Under the pieces are notes generated by a model. The model was given only the letters and a program-made list of their open reading frames with translations. It searched no databases and had not been told where the DNA came from. Below, one piece after another: positions 32,121-45,700 of a stretch of 64,000 nucleotides of DNA. The stretch spans positions 1,426,001 through 1,490,000 of the forward strand of contig CANTFL010000086.1 in assembly GCA_947650285.1 (NCBI GenBank). The letters run 5' to 3'. The position numbers and the translations under genes are program-made. This stretch comes from Hyaloperonospora brassicae (lineage: Eukaryota; Oomycota; Peronosporomycetes; Peronosporales; Peronosporaceae). Every line of letters begins with the position of its first letter. Positions within the stretch are counted from its first letter, which is position 1.

Positions 32121-33530
32121 ATGCGATCGATCATGCCACTCCAGACGCCCATGTCCGCGCTAGGACTCCCCCAGACGCGGCGCCACAACGTCGTCTCCAC
32201 AGGCGTCACGAAAGCCGCCGCCGATCGACAGCGCCGCGTGATTGCGAGCGCGACGCTCGCTGCGCTCTGTCTGTGTGTCCTGATGATCTGGCGTCTCTCT
32301 ATGCAGCTGCCGTCGTCCGAGGTATCGTCTCTCCACGCAGGATCGCTGTACCCGACGGTGGTGCCGCCTCACGTCGAGCCATGGCGGCATACTGCACATA
32401 CAGTGTCAGTGGTCAACGAAGATCAGGCGAGTAATTACGTGGAGAAGCAGCGCAAGGCGAGCGGTCTGCACGACGAGAAGCAGATTGTACTGGTGCTCAC
32501 TCATTTCCGAGACAGCGACGCATGTGCTCAAGCGCTCGTGGACGCGCGTGCGACGGCATTCTCAGCTTCGCGTGTGCACTTTTGCGTGTTTGAGGAGCTC
32601 TATCTGACACAAGAGACGACGTGTGTGCAGCGCTTCTGCGAGTGGCAGGAGAGCGACTGCAAGCAGCTTCTGCGGTCCGGACAACTGCGCGCACAGAGGA
32701 GAGACGCGTCAGGAGCAGTTGGTGCACCTGTTGCGCGATACTTGGCTGAAGGAATGGTCCAGCCCGAGTTTATAGACGCCTTTTACCTCTCGATTGATCC
32801 AGCAGTTGTGGTGTTCACACAGATGTGGGACCTCGTGCTGCTTAAGCAATGGTACAGTGTGGGCAATGACATGGCCATCTTGAGCGTCGCGCCCAAGTCG
32901 ATTGATGTGCGCGGACTGACGAACTCGACCATGCTCGTCCAGTGCTCGGCACGCATTCATTCCAAGTCGGAAGATGCCGTGGTCGAGTTCAACCCTCCTG
33001 AGCCGATCCCGCGTCAAGGTGCTGCACTGTTTGCGCCCGTGTTGCATACACAGTACTCCGAAGTGTTCCACTTTGGCCCGGTTCGAGCACTCTTGGATGT
33101 GCGCTCGGATCCGCACACACCGCTGATCTCGACCGGATACGAGTACGCGCGAGCAACGCGCTTTTGGACTCGCGGCTACGATTTCTACGCGCCCAACGAA
33201 GACGTGCTGTTTGGTCGATATCGTTGTCAGGAGCCACCGCTGCCGATGTCCTCTGGATCGATTGATGACACTACGGACAAAGAGCGAGAACGTGGGATGA
33301 ACAAGGCGAATCGGCGAATTCGACGACTACTAGGGCTGTCTGTTTCAGCTCAAGGTGACGACGAGCTAGAGCAGATGGAGGCCTATGCACTCGGTACGCA
33401 GCGATCCATGGCGGCGTGGCAGAAGTTTTCTGGCATCGATCCTCGTGCACCTTACAACGAATCTACGACAAACCAATTTACCCGATGCGATGCCGTCGCA
33501 AGCGGTCAAGTGCACCACGTTCCGTACTAA
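32121..33530 (+). CDS. Type II membrane glycosyltransferase, GlcNAc (PF11397-like) family
   Basis: A single exon of 469 residues. A short basic cytosolic tail is followed by one transmembrane helix (about residues 40-60, ASATLAALCLCVLMIW), the topology of Golgi glycosyltransferases. The family is suggested by the lumenal order: VLVLTHFRDSDACAQAL, then CVQRFCEWQESDC, YLSIDPAVVVFTQMWD, and the characteristic late motif FWTRGYDFYAPNEDVLFGRY. Relatives include the Skp1-type GlcNAc transferases. The usual metal-binding Asp-x-His after the central strand reads Asp-Pro-Ala here, so activity is uncertain. Alternative in-frame starts are at 32136 and 32151. An AATAAA overlaps the stop codon (33530-33535). 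Confidence 0.85.
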   Translation: MRSIMPLQTPMSALGLPQTRRHNVVSTGVTKAAADRQRRVIASATLAALCLCVLMIWRLSMQLPSSEVSSLHAGSLYPTVVPPHVEPWRHTAHTVSVVNEDQASNYVEKQRKASGLHDEKQIVLVLTHFRDSDACAQALVDARATAFSASRVHFCVFEELYLTQETTCVQRFCEWQESDCKQLLRSGQLRAQRRDASGAVGAPVARYLAEGMVQPEFIDAFYLSIDPAVVVFTQMWDLVLLKQWYSVGNDMAILSVAPKSIDVRGLTNSTMLVQCSARIHSKSEDAVVEFNPPEPIPRQGAALFAPVLHTQYSEVFHFGPVRALLDVRSDPHTPLISTGYEYARATRFWTRGYDFYAPNEDVLFGRYRCQEPPLPMSSGSIDDTTDKERERGMNKANRRIRRLLGLSVSAQGDDELEQMEAYALGTQRSMAAWQKFSGIDPRAPYNESTTNQFTRCDAVASGQVHHVPY

Positions 33531-33690
33531 ATAAAGCCGTGTTGTGATACAGTAGAGGTGGTACTAGTAGATCCGCTGTACATTGTACCCATGTATGCAT
33601 CCCTTGTGCAAACTCAGATCTCGGCACATGGCTTCACGTTCATGCGGTATCTGATTCGCTCCGTCCAACTCACGACAAAATAGATATTAG

Positions 33691-33695
33691 CCAAT
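33691..33695 (+). promoter_or_regulatory. CCAAT box upstream of TRRAP/Tra1
   Basis: CCAAT lies 61 bp before the ATG at 33756, in the 225-bp gap after the glycosyltransferase. It is a short motif and could be chance. Confidence 0.3.
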
Positions 33696-33755
33696 CACAG
33701 CACTCGACTTGCCCGACACTTGGACATCTCGCGCAACCAGCGTCAAGCAACGACG

Positions 33756-36700
33756 ATGAACGTGGACGTCGTGCGCCAGAAGCTACTGGACAGCGACGCG
33801 AAGACGGTACTGAAGGAGCTCGTCGATCTGTATCGTCGCGCCGAGATTCTCCACACGCCGCAGCTCGGCCGCATCCTCGAGGTGCTCTTCCCTGTGTGGA
33901 AAACCCTCTTGCACCAGACGTTACCGCCACAGCGACGGGCTACGACGCCGAATCGCTGTCGTAAGGTGCTGCTGCAGATCATCAATCGGCTTCCGAGCAA
34001 TGAGGCGGTGCGGCCCTATGTCCCGCAGCTGCTGCAGCTGCTCATGGAAGTCTTGCAGAAAGACAACGAGGACAACGCACTGATTGCGCTCAAGACGCTG
34101 TTTGATTTGCATCGGAATTACCGTCCAGGACTGCGCAACGAAGTGCAGCCATTTTTGGAGCTCGTCCAGCTCATGTACAAGAACTTACCGACGACGGTGA
34201 AGAAGCAGTTCAGTGAGCCACCAGATACTCTCAAGTCCGGCTACGTGTCAACGACGGCAAGTGCTCTTCCTGCTACAAATGCTTCAGTACTATCAGTTAC
34301 GGCTGCAGAAACAACGATCGAGTTGCCTACAGCGGGGGTGGAAACGCTCAGTGCAACTCGTGGCACCTCGATGGATTCGACAAAGCAAGCAGATGCAATG
34401 GCAGGTGAAGGAAGAACGGATGCTGGTGAAACGAATGCAACAACAGTGCCTTCCACATCTTCAGCAGCATTAGAAAATAATGTTTCTAGCTCCACGACTA
34501 CTTCAAGCAGAGAGGAAGCTACGGACGAGCCCATGTGCAGCAACTTGGAATCATTTAAGACGATCTCGGAACTGCCACTGATTATCATGCTGCTCTTTCA
34601 ATGTTACCCGAGCTATATTGAAAGCTATATACCAGTGCTGGTGCCGTTGATGATGTCGGCATTGGCATTGCGCGCGCCCGAGACGGCCACTAGTACGCAT
34701 CCATCGCGGTATCTGGACTTCTTGGATTGCCAAGTGAAGACGCTGTCGTTCGTGACATACCTGTTGCGCGGATGCGCGAGTCTTATGCGTCCATTTCAAG
34801 ACGCTATCTGCGAGAACACTGTGAAATTGCTTGTCGCCTGTCCAAAAGATGCCTTCGTGCTGCGAAAGGACATTTTCGTGGCCGCCAGACACGTCATTTC
34901 CACAGAATTTCGACGAGGCTTTTACCCACAGCTTGAGCTTCTCATGAATGATGACGTGCTTGTTGGAAAAGGACGCTGCAGCTTCTATCAGATTCGCCCG
35001 CTGGCATACTCGACCCTTGCCGACATGATCCATCACGTTCGAGATATGCTAACACTCACGCAAGTGAGCGCCATCGTGGAATTTTATGGCAAGCGGATTC
35101 ACGACCCGACTCTGCCCATCTCGATACAAACGACCAGCATTCGACTGCTGCTCAATCTTGTCGACATCAGTGCCAAAAATGAGGATGTCGATGCGTGGAA
35201 AGGCCGTAATATCCTCTCACGCATTCTGCTAATTATTTCGGGTAAGTTCGGCACGACCTTAGCACATCTGCCTACAGCTCTTGCCACGACGCTACGCAGT
35301 AAGTCTAGCGGGGACAGAAACGACTTGTTGGAAGGAGGCGCCATGGATAAAATAAAGCACTCGAACTTGCTCCCGCGCGACATTGTGCAGAAAACGCAGT
35401 ACGAGAGGAAGTTGGAGGCTCTATTGTTGCCCCACATGCGCGCTCAGCGTCCCGCAGATTCCATCTTTGAGGAAGAACCAAGTATTCGCGACATCAAGTC
35501 ACTGTTGCGGACAATGATCTTAGGCATCCGTGCTGTAATTTGGTGCACAGCCAATTACCGAAATCCACATGCCAAGGATTTGTCGTCTGCTGACGCTAAT
35601 ACCGCGGAGGGGAGTGGTTTGGCTGCCGTATCAACTTCACAAGGGATCCATGCTGGCTTAGGTGCGCACTTTGCTGGTGTAGTGGGAAATTTATCGAGTC
35701 GGGCATTTGGGAGCGAGCACGTGTACCCACTGACTGATGATGAGCGTTTGCTCATTGTGAAAGTACTTCGCAACGGACTGCGATGCTTTATTCTATACAC
35801 ACTATCGAAAAACACACTATCAGAGGAAAAGCAAATGCTGGACCACTTTGCTGGCGCGTTCACCGTATTGGAAGCAACGGACTTTCGCGACCTTTTTATC
35901 TCGAACATCCAGCTACTCTATGAGTGCATTCTCCAAGACCATGCCATTCTGACGATCCCCCAGCATTTCTTGGCTAACTCGAATGTAAGCTGCTGGTTTG
36001 CCGAGATTCTGCTGAAATTCTTGATTACACAAATGACGGATCTAAGTGTGGAGGCAGAGGGAAACCTACCTGATACCAAACGACTGGAAAAGGTCATGAC
36101 GATTGAGAACCTGGAGTTCGAAAAGATGCGACCGGTGCTCCAAGTGCACCGTGCGTCCGTCGTACTTCGTTTGTTCAAGATCGTCTTTGGCTCGGTCACA
36201 CTGTTTAAATCAAATGAGTCGGCGCTATTTCCGCATTTACGCACGATTATCGAGTCGTGCTTGAAGCAAGCAACGTTTACAAAGCATCCAGACAACTACT
36301 TGCTATTGCTTCGTGCCCTATTCCGGTCAATATCAGGCGGCAAATACGAAAACTTTTACAAGGAGGTTTTTCCGTTGCTGCCGGGCGTTTTGTCAGCTTT
36401 GATGCGGTTGCAAAAGCACATGGCCAAACCGGCGATGCAGGAAGTGCTTCTGGAGCTGTGCTTGACGATTCCTGCAAGGTTAAGCTCGCTGCTACAGTAC
36501 CTTCCTTCTCTCATGAAATCGGTTGTGCGGGCGATCTTATCGCGTGGTGAGCTCGCGTACTTGGGGCTCCGGACACTCGAGTTCTGGGTGGATAATCTCA
36601 ACCCAGACTTTCTTTATCCCATCATGACATCTCAGGACCGGTTACTGACAGAAATCATCGAGGCGCTGAACACGCACCTCATCCCACCTCCATATCCGTA

Positions 36701-39700
36701 CGGTGAATTAGCTATGCGGATTCTTGGAAAAATCGGCGGGCGCAATCGACAGTACCTCATGGACCCGCTGAACTTAGACTACCAAGAGCACTCGTTTACG
36801 AGATTAACGTTTACATTTCAATGGGGTGAAAAGGGGGACGACAATGACATTGATATGGGCGATGGCGTCATACTCACCATGAATAACAAGTTTCCGATGA
36901 AGATGGATGTACTGGTTTCGCAGGCAACAAAAGTACTCCGCATGTACTTGCGAAAGTCTTCGGCGGAGCGCAGCAATAGCGTTAGCAAATTTGACTCGCG
37001 GCTTGCAGATGCTGACGAGTTTGAAGAAAGCGACAATGTGGCTAGTTCTTCTTTCTTGCTTGAGAAAGATGACCAGACGCTTCAATTGGAGACGGAGACA
37101 ATAGGAAAAATTGGTGGGTTCATTCTCCGGCATAAACGTAGCGCTTTCGCGTTTGTCTCTCGCGCTGCTTTAGTATCGCTGAACGTTAACCACTATGCGG
37201 ATGTCGACGAAGAGGTGGATAAAAATGAGCTTGGCGCAAACGACGTGGGGGCACAGCATGTGAAACCCGAACGGGGGGTAGTTTTGCAGGAGGCGCTACG
37301 ATCCACACGTGAACAGCTACTACAAGTATTGTTCGAGACGACAGTGGATGTTGATGTTGGTTCGGAGGCGAAAGAAATACTGAAAGGCATTGCGGGTCAC
37401 TTGACACTACTATCATTGGCCAAGTGCTTACGTGAACAGTCCGATGTTACTGTGCTTTCATCGTTGCATCCGTCGACGCTGTATGCAGCAACAAGAGGCT
37501 TGTCACCCGGGCGGAATCTGGCAACGTCAAAACGAATAGAAACGATACGTCACGCGACATATGGTGCCGCAAACATGGTAGATGCGGACGTAACGAACGA
37601 CTTCTATTCGTTTGTGCAAGTAGTAGCAGTGGCGTTGAGCTCCCCTGATCAACGCACCGTCGATGCAGCAGCAGGGATTGTTGTTTCCATCATTCAAACG
37701 GCTGTCGCGCAGTTTGACTCGCCACGGTTAGCCATGGAACGTGGGGGTGCGCTGTTTAATAGTATGTGCGAAGTTTTTGTGCACGGATGTTACGCCAAGG
37801 GCAGTTGGCGTCACAAGCTGGGAGGTGTCGTCGGCATCAGACTTCTCGTGGATTCCCTAGAGCCTCAGTGGTGTCACGAAAATGAGCTTACGATACTTAA
37901 AGCGCTGTTCTTCGTCCTTTCGGATCATCCACCGGAATTGAGTACGACCATAAGTGCTGAGACGGGTGAGACTCTAGTGAAAGCGGTGAGGACAGCTTGG
38001 AATGTTCGTGTGGGGTATGTGGACCAGCTTGGTGACGATTCTGTCAAGATAGAAGGCTTCTTGTCATGCGTTGCCTTTCAGGATACCGAGGTGTTTCAGA
38101 TGTTTGTGGTGGAACTCCTCAGTCCAAATGCACCGACACGACAGTATGCGAAGCGCTGCGTAACCACCGTGGCATCGCTACGAGAAACGACTGCTTCAGC
38201 GGTGCTCTATCCGTACCATCAATTGATCAGTAAGCAGATCACCGGGTGTAATCTGCGCATGCTGCCCAGCAGTATCAGAACAGGCTATGTGGACGCAATG
38301 GCGTTTACGCTGTCACTAGATCCGCCGATCTTCTCGCTCACAAAAGAGATAATGACTTTTCTTCAGGACGTGTGGAAGTTGATTTCGGAGGACTCGCAGC
38401 GCGATGGAGTGACGATGATTGGGGCTGAAAGTCTCAACAGCATCGGAGACACGACACCGGCAATCCCTGGCTCAGGTGTTTCGGCCCAGGAGTATCCGTT
38501 TGGACTCTCACAAGCGTGTGAACTGCGCATTGCCGCCGCAAAACTGCTCCGAGCAGCCTTTCTTGCAGCACCCGATGACCTCAATCAGCACCCGGAGTAT
38601 CGTAATCGCTTTGTGGGTGTATTCTTTCGGTACCTGACGGGCCAACCTTCAGAGCTGGTACAGGTAGCTCAGGATGCGCTGACAGATGTGATCCAGCTGA
38701 ACGAGCAGAACAAGGATGTCTTTCTGCCGAAGGAGCTGCTGCAGCAATGTTTACGGCCAGTGCTTCTTAACTTGGCCGACTACCGCAAGCTCAAGCTACC
38801 GTTGCTTGAAGGATTGTCCCGTCTTCTAACGCTGCTGAGCAGCTGCTTCAACGTGACACTTGGAGAAAAGCTGCTGGAACATTTGAAGCAGTGGCGGGAT
38901 CCAGACCGAATTATTAAAGCAGGAATTTGGAAGCGAGGAGAAGAACCAGCTGTAGCAGCAGCGATCGTGGATCTTTTTCACTTGCTACCCCCGAATGATG
39001 CGTTTTTAGAGCCACTCATAAACTGCGTGGTGGATCTTGAGGTCGTGCTACCGAAGTACGGAAGCTATGGCAAAATGAGCTCGCCATACCGAATCCCACT
39101 GACGCGTTTCTTGAATCGCTACGCGTCCATGACCGTATCGTTCTTTTTAAAGCGTGAGCATTTGGTCGAAGTGAAATACTCGTCGCTTTTCCAGCAACTG
39201 GTTAAATTGCCAGAGGCGGCCCCTCTTCGTGCGGTCATCATTGCTGACGGAGGAGCTGAGTCGGTACTAGAGGCAACGTGTAATGCGGCGCTTAAGCTTA
39301 CCGCTTGTAGTTTCGGAGACACAAATGCTGGAGCCGGCGCGTCAAGTGATGCCAAGGTGCAGGCTCAGATCCAGTTGAATGCACAGAAAGCGGCGACACA
39401 GGCAGTAGCGACTGCTCAGGCTCAAGGAATGACAGCGTCGGCGGCAGAGGCTCGCGGGGTACAAGCTCGTGCGGCGTATGTAGTGAAAGCTCAGTCCCAA
39501 GTGAGTGCTCAGCAAGCCTTGAAGGTACAGTCGCAAGTGCAAATCCAGGCCAACGCACAAAAACTGCACGCGCAGACCCTTGCAGTAGCACAGGCACAAG
39601 GACTGTCGCTGGTACAAGCCCAAACGAAAGCTCAGTTCGCCAGCAAGGAATACATTGCTAAAGCCCAGAGCCACATTTCTTCTGCAGCTATGCAAGCTTC

Positions 39701-42700
39701 CTTGCCTAATCCAGCGATGAACTCTCTGGTCACACAGCAGCAAGCACAGCAACTGCAAGCACAAATACAAGTGAACGCTCAAAAAGTGCATGCTCAAGCT
39801 CTTGCAACTGCACAAGCGCAAGGATTGAAGCCAATGCAAGCGCAGGAAAAAGCGAAACAGGCTCAGGCAACATACGTGCATCGTGCGAATGCCCAAGCCC
39901 AGGCAAAACTCGCTCGAGCTCAAAGTCAAGGGTCGCTGGTGTTGGGTGACAGCTCAACCGCGGTCAGCAGTGGGCCATTTGCATCCAGCGCCCAGAGGGA
40001 GGCTCTGGAGCTGCATTACCAAGGATTGCGATTAATACGATCGATCAGCAAACTCCACCCGTCGTGGTTGGCGTCACAGACGGTGATTGTCGATTGCTTG
40101 AGGAAGCTTTGGCGATCGCCAGCCCGTGTCCAGCGTCTTGCTGCACACGATCGACTTCCTATCAAGTTCCACCTCGAGTCTAAATTGCTGATCAAGTGTT
40201 TGATCGCGTATAGTCGTGTCAAGCCAGAAGACGTGCAAGTGTTACTGGACATGGTCTCGGTGTTTTTGCACCGGACGCCTTTCGATTATAGCTTTTTGCA
40301 AGCGTTTTACCGTGAAGAAGTTGCGGCAAAATACAGTGCTGCAAACAAGCGCAACCTCGTCCGGCTATTTCTGCGCATGCTTCGTGAACCAGGTGCATCC
40401 GAGGAGCTCAAGGTCCATGCTATTCAGTTGTTGATAATGCCCGTGTTGACAGCATCGTTTGAGGATCCAAACGTCAACAATATCGACGTGGTGGACCTCG
40501 ATACAGTAATGTGGATGTTACGTGAGATTCTGGCAAGCAAGGATTCCCCACCGGATGCACTGCAAGGCCTTCAAATTGAATTGCTCAAGCTAGGTACATT
40601 GCTCATTCAGCACATGAGCAAATACGTAACGGACTACCGGAAAGAAGTGATCAAGTTTGCATGGAACCACTTGAAGGCCCATGACTTGACTTCCAAGCTC
40701 TGGGCGTACGTGAATGTATGCCGATTCATCTCGGTGTACGACACTCCGCCAAAAATTGTTTTGCAAGTGTATGTAGCTTTGTTGCGGACACATGAAATGG
40801 ACGCACGCTTTCTTGTACGCAAAGCGTTCGACATTCTCTTGCCGGCGTTGCCAAATCGGCTGCCGTCCAACGAATTTATCAAAGCCATCAAGTGGACGAA
40901 GAAAATTGCGTACGAAGAAGGTCATGTGCTCGGACAGCTGGTGCATATTTGGTTTTTGATAGTTCGTCATCCAGCACTGTTTTATCCGTTCCGCGGCCAG
41001 TTTGTTCCCCTCATGGTGAATTCACTGAACCGCTTGGCAATTCCTCCAAGTAGTACGCCAGACAATCGTAGGCTGGCGGTGAATATCGTGGATTTGGTTA
41101 TTTCATGGGAGCAGACACGCCAAGATCGGCTAACGATGCGAGGTGCTTGTTTTCGACCAAACGCTTTAGGCCTTGGTGTAGAGCGGAAGCGGAGTTTACC
41201 CGCCACGAGTATAGCAGTAGCAGCGTCAGGGAATACTCCAGAAGACCACGCCGCAAAGAAACGGAAAGTCTTGACATCTGAAGGCACGTGCGCACCAGGT
41301 GCACCTGCTTTGGGTATCGAGACGAGGGAGAATGTTGATGGAGTTGACAGTAGTGCATTGGACAATCAAGTTTCGAAGCAAACGCTGAATACGGGATCTG
41401 GCCAGCTACAAAAACAAGTCACGGCGCCGCTACCATTCGAAGCAAATCGGGTGGCGAACAGCGAGGACGACTTTGAGCTGAGTGGCGCCATGGTAGATCT
41501 GGTGATCAACTTTGCTTTCCGCTTTGCGCTTGCATCTGCGGATAAGCAGGAAACGAGTCGATTGGCAAAAACTTGCGGCGAACTATTTGGCAAAGCACTT
41601 CGCTTGTGGCCGTCAGCGTCCATACGCTTTTCCTACTTTGACAAGCTCATCGCTGTAACCGCAGAAACGGTTCTCCGGCAGCAGCAACAGCTGCAGGCTA
41701 GTATGAGCACTACTACAACTACTGCCGACCCTGGAGCCACGGGACCACAAGTTTCGATTCCAGCACCATCGCTACCGACAGTGATGCCGTCATTCTTCGT
41801 TCTTCCAAAGGGTGCGCCTCTGTCGTCACTTGCAATCCTCGACGCTGTCCTAGGTATTCTGAACTCGTTGGTCTCACCTGAGGTCGTCACGATGTCCAAA
41901 CGCCCGACGCCATATGCCATTCAGTACGCACCGCGTATAATGAAGCTGCTTGAGCCGTGTTTTGATCGCCAAAGCCATGAAATCCAAGCGGGTCTGACGA
42001 AGTTTTTGCGTCGAATGGCAGAGGTATGTGATGTGCCACTACCACGTGACATCCGTGGTGATCGCTTTGTTTTTGTGCCGTGATTCTCTCTCGTCATATG
42101 CTCACCTGTTTTGCTTGTATAGTTGTATCCGCCGTCTCGCGCGCCTCAACCTTTGGTTGCCTGTAAATTCTATCCGTGGCTTCGCGAGATCATCAACGAA
42201 CGTCTCGTAAACGCGGCAATGTTTCAGCATGACTTAGGCGTGGACGGGGCAGGCTTGTCCGGTGGACCGAACGTGTTTCCCTCAAAGTTTAAGGGAAAGA
42301 ATGCAGCACAAAGTGTGGCCGGGTCAAAACTTAACGAGCAGGGAGGACCCGGTAGCAATACTGTAGTAGGCGGCACTCCAGGTGAACAGCAAAAGGATCC
42401 GAGCGGTATCAACCCATTGATCAATCACGAGGCGGCACGCATGCGCTTGCTGTTCTCACAACATCCCCGGGCTATCGTATCGCCTTCGAGCTATCCCGGT
42501 GAGTTCACGCTGAAGCTCTTGAGTGGCCTCGCCGAGGTGACGCCAGAGTTCATCGATCACTTTGCCCCGGCACTGTTAAAATTAGCGCAGCAGTTCACGC
42601 GGGAGCATCTAATTCAGCCAGCCACCGCTGGAGGTGTAGGTACTCATGGTGGGAAACAGGGCGGGAGCAATGACACAGCCATTGGGGTGGAAAGCGGACA

Positions 42701-45700
42701 AGCAGTTGTGGATTCGTTTGGACGAAATCGAGTGATGGCTACACCGTCACTAGCGATTGTAAACGAATGGAACCAAATGTTGGCGGGACGATGCAACTTA
42801 GCAGTGAATAAGACTGTGAATAAGCGCGAAGTGTTCGATGGGAAATCTGCGTCAAAGAAAAAAGGCAGGACTAGCGATCAATGTTTTGGGGTCGAAATAA
42901 CAAACATGAAAGCGAGCAGTGCTATGAAAAAGAAGACGGGGACCAGTACGAGCAACGCTCACACGCAGAGTGGGTTTGTGGATGGTGATGGCAAGAGGCC
43001 GATCGAACTCCTTGTCTTGTGCTACGTTTTGCTGGCAAAGTGTACATTCACGACGACTGAACACCGTCGTCTCTACAAGAATCTGCTGGTCCACTGTTTG
43101 GAGGGTTCATACAATATCCCGCTGCTACTTCAGATCACAAAAATTGTGGCGAAGATGATTGTCTCAACTGACACTCATCAACAAATATTGACCGCTAAAG
43201 ACACAATGACCTTGCTGGGCAAGATGGCAACTTTTGATCGGCTCAACGAAATTGCTGCTATTCCGCTGAACGAGGAGTACTATCAGCTGGTCCTGAAGCT
43301 CTGCAACTCATCGCCGGGCACTTCTAGCAGCCACGTTCCGCTGTTGCACCTGAATCCAACAACACAGGGTCATAGCCTCACGACACACTTTATGGCGGGC
43401 TTGCTCGCCCCAGATCCAGCAACACGAGAGAAGTTCCTGAAAATTTTCTTTGCAGCTAGCGGTCCAGGACCCGTGGCACGACTGCAACTTGTGCTTCGCC
43501 AAGATTGGCAAGCTTGTGGGACCAGGTACTGGCCTGTGATTGCAATCGAAACGCTATTGGCGGCTGTCTCCCCGACCACGCAGCCAATCGCTTCCGTCGC
43601 GCCAATTCGAACCTCTTCAGCAGACCGAGTTTCAGCTCTTACGCACGCTAAGTTTCTCGACAGCTACGGGCAGGTGAAATCATCTGAGCTCACGTTGAGT
43701 TTACGTGAGTTGGCGCACATTGATTTGGAGCTAGCCAAGGAGCTATGGGTGAGTTTGTTCAGCGCAGTGTGGAATTTGCTGAAAGAGTCGGATCAAGTGC
43801 AGATGACGGGTCAATTACTGAAGATTCTGGCGTCCAAATACAACAAGCGTGACCTCAATGTGCCACTCGGTACGTCAACTCCCCGCCGTACCAATGTCGT
43901 ACAGACGCTAATGAAAGGAATCGTAAGCACTAGCCCTAGTGTGCCAGTGATGACGCCTGAGCTTGTTTTGCACATTGCATCGGCCTATGACGTGTGGAGC
44001 TGCGCCCTGAGGCTCTGCGAGTTCCACGTGGAAAAACCGGACCTTAGTATGGAGAGCCGACTGCGATGGATTGAAGCCCTTAGTGCGATTTACAAGCAGC
44101 TGAGCGAGGACGATCTCCGTATCGGACTAAGTCTTGAACACGTTGAGCAGCCTGAGACGCGAACAGCACTGAATTTGGAAGCGCTTGGCTGTGTCCATGA
44201 AGCGCAGGAGGAGTATTTCTCTGCGCTTTCAAAGACCCAAAGCGGGCGTGTTTGTGCGGAGGATGTGAATCTATTTGAGTTGAGGTTGTGGGAGGAGCGC
44301 TGGGTGGGTTGTGCCAAGCAACTATGTCAATGGCAGCTCATGAATGATTTCGCCAAGTCGACACAGAATCAGGAATTGCTCCTAGATTGTGCCTGGAAAC
44401 GTGGAGACTGGGCTTCGGCAAAGCAGTTGCTATTACTGCCATCGATGCAGTCGTCAGCAGAGCTGGGATGTCCACAGACTCGTCTACAGCGCTTGTACAT
44501 TTCAATTCTCGATGCAGACAAGCGCAGTGTTATTGATACGCTGACTGCTCAGACCGCTGAGCTAGCGCTGCACCAATGGCAAGGACTACCACGTATTCTT
44601 TCTCGTGCTCATTTGCCGCTGATGCACCTGTTTCACAAGTTTGTGGAGGTGAAAGAGTCGATCCAGATGATGGAAGACATCAAGTCTGCAAGTATACAAC
44701 ACGCGGCTCTGCCGAACCTGAAGCCGTCCATTAATACGTGGCGAGAGCGCTTGCCAAATAAGTGGGAGCCCATCCTTCTTTGGGATGATATTCTAACGTG
44801 GCGATCACATATGTTCCAAGTGGTCAAGACCACGTTTGCGTGGAGCGACGCGCAGGTGCTTGCCTGCATGCACGACAGTCCGTGGTCGGTTATCAAACTC
44901 GCGCATACGGCTCGCAAACAGCGGCTACCCGATGTCTGTCTCGGCGCGCTTGCAAAATTGTACTCGATCCCAGCCATGGATGTGCAGGACGCGTTCTCGA
45001 AGCTCCGTGAGCAAGTCAGCATTTGCTACGAGAGTGCTACAGAATATTCCGGCGGACTCAGCATTCTGAACACCACCAATTTGGATTACTTTAGCCTTCG
45101 GCAGAAGGCGGAGATGTTTCGGCTAAAAGCACTTTTCCTCGAGGCACAAGAATCTCTTCCGGAAGCCAACCAGACATTTTCACACTGTTTACAGATTTGC
45201 GATAGTTACGGCAAAGGATGGCTTTCATGGGGACACTATTGCTACCGGTTGTTCCTCGTACAGAAAGATCTCACTCTGGCTTCACAAACTATCGCGTGCT
45301 ATTTACAGGCGATTCACCACCGGTGCAACTCCGCACGTCTCATGATTGCGCGTGTGCTCTGGTTGCTCAACATGGACGACCGACGTGGAATACTAATTCA
45401 GGCGTTTGAGACGCATGGAAAGCAGTTGCCGATATGGATATGGATCACATGGATCCCGCAGCTACTTGTGGCACTCGGACGTCCAGAGGCACCCCAAATT
45501 CGAGGCTTGCTACGCGGTCTCTCGGCCAAGTTTCCTCAGGCGCTGTATTACACAATGCGAGCTTTTTTTCTCGAGAATCGTGACAATGCAATGATGCTTA
45601 CTAACCAAGCACAACCATCAGGTGCAGCGACAGGCTTGTCACCTTCCGCAGGTGCGGTGTCTCCATCTATGGCGCATGTGTACTACAGAACAAAGTCCGG

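Noticed and set aside
33720..33755. Upstream extension of TRRAP by 12 codons
   Set aside because: The extension begins at a TTG codon. The first ATG in frame is 33756 and gives a normal N-terminus.
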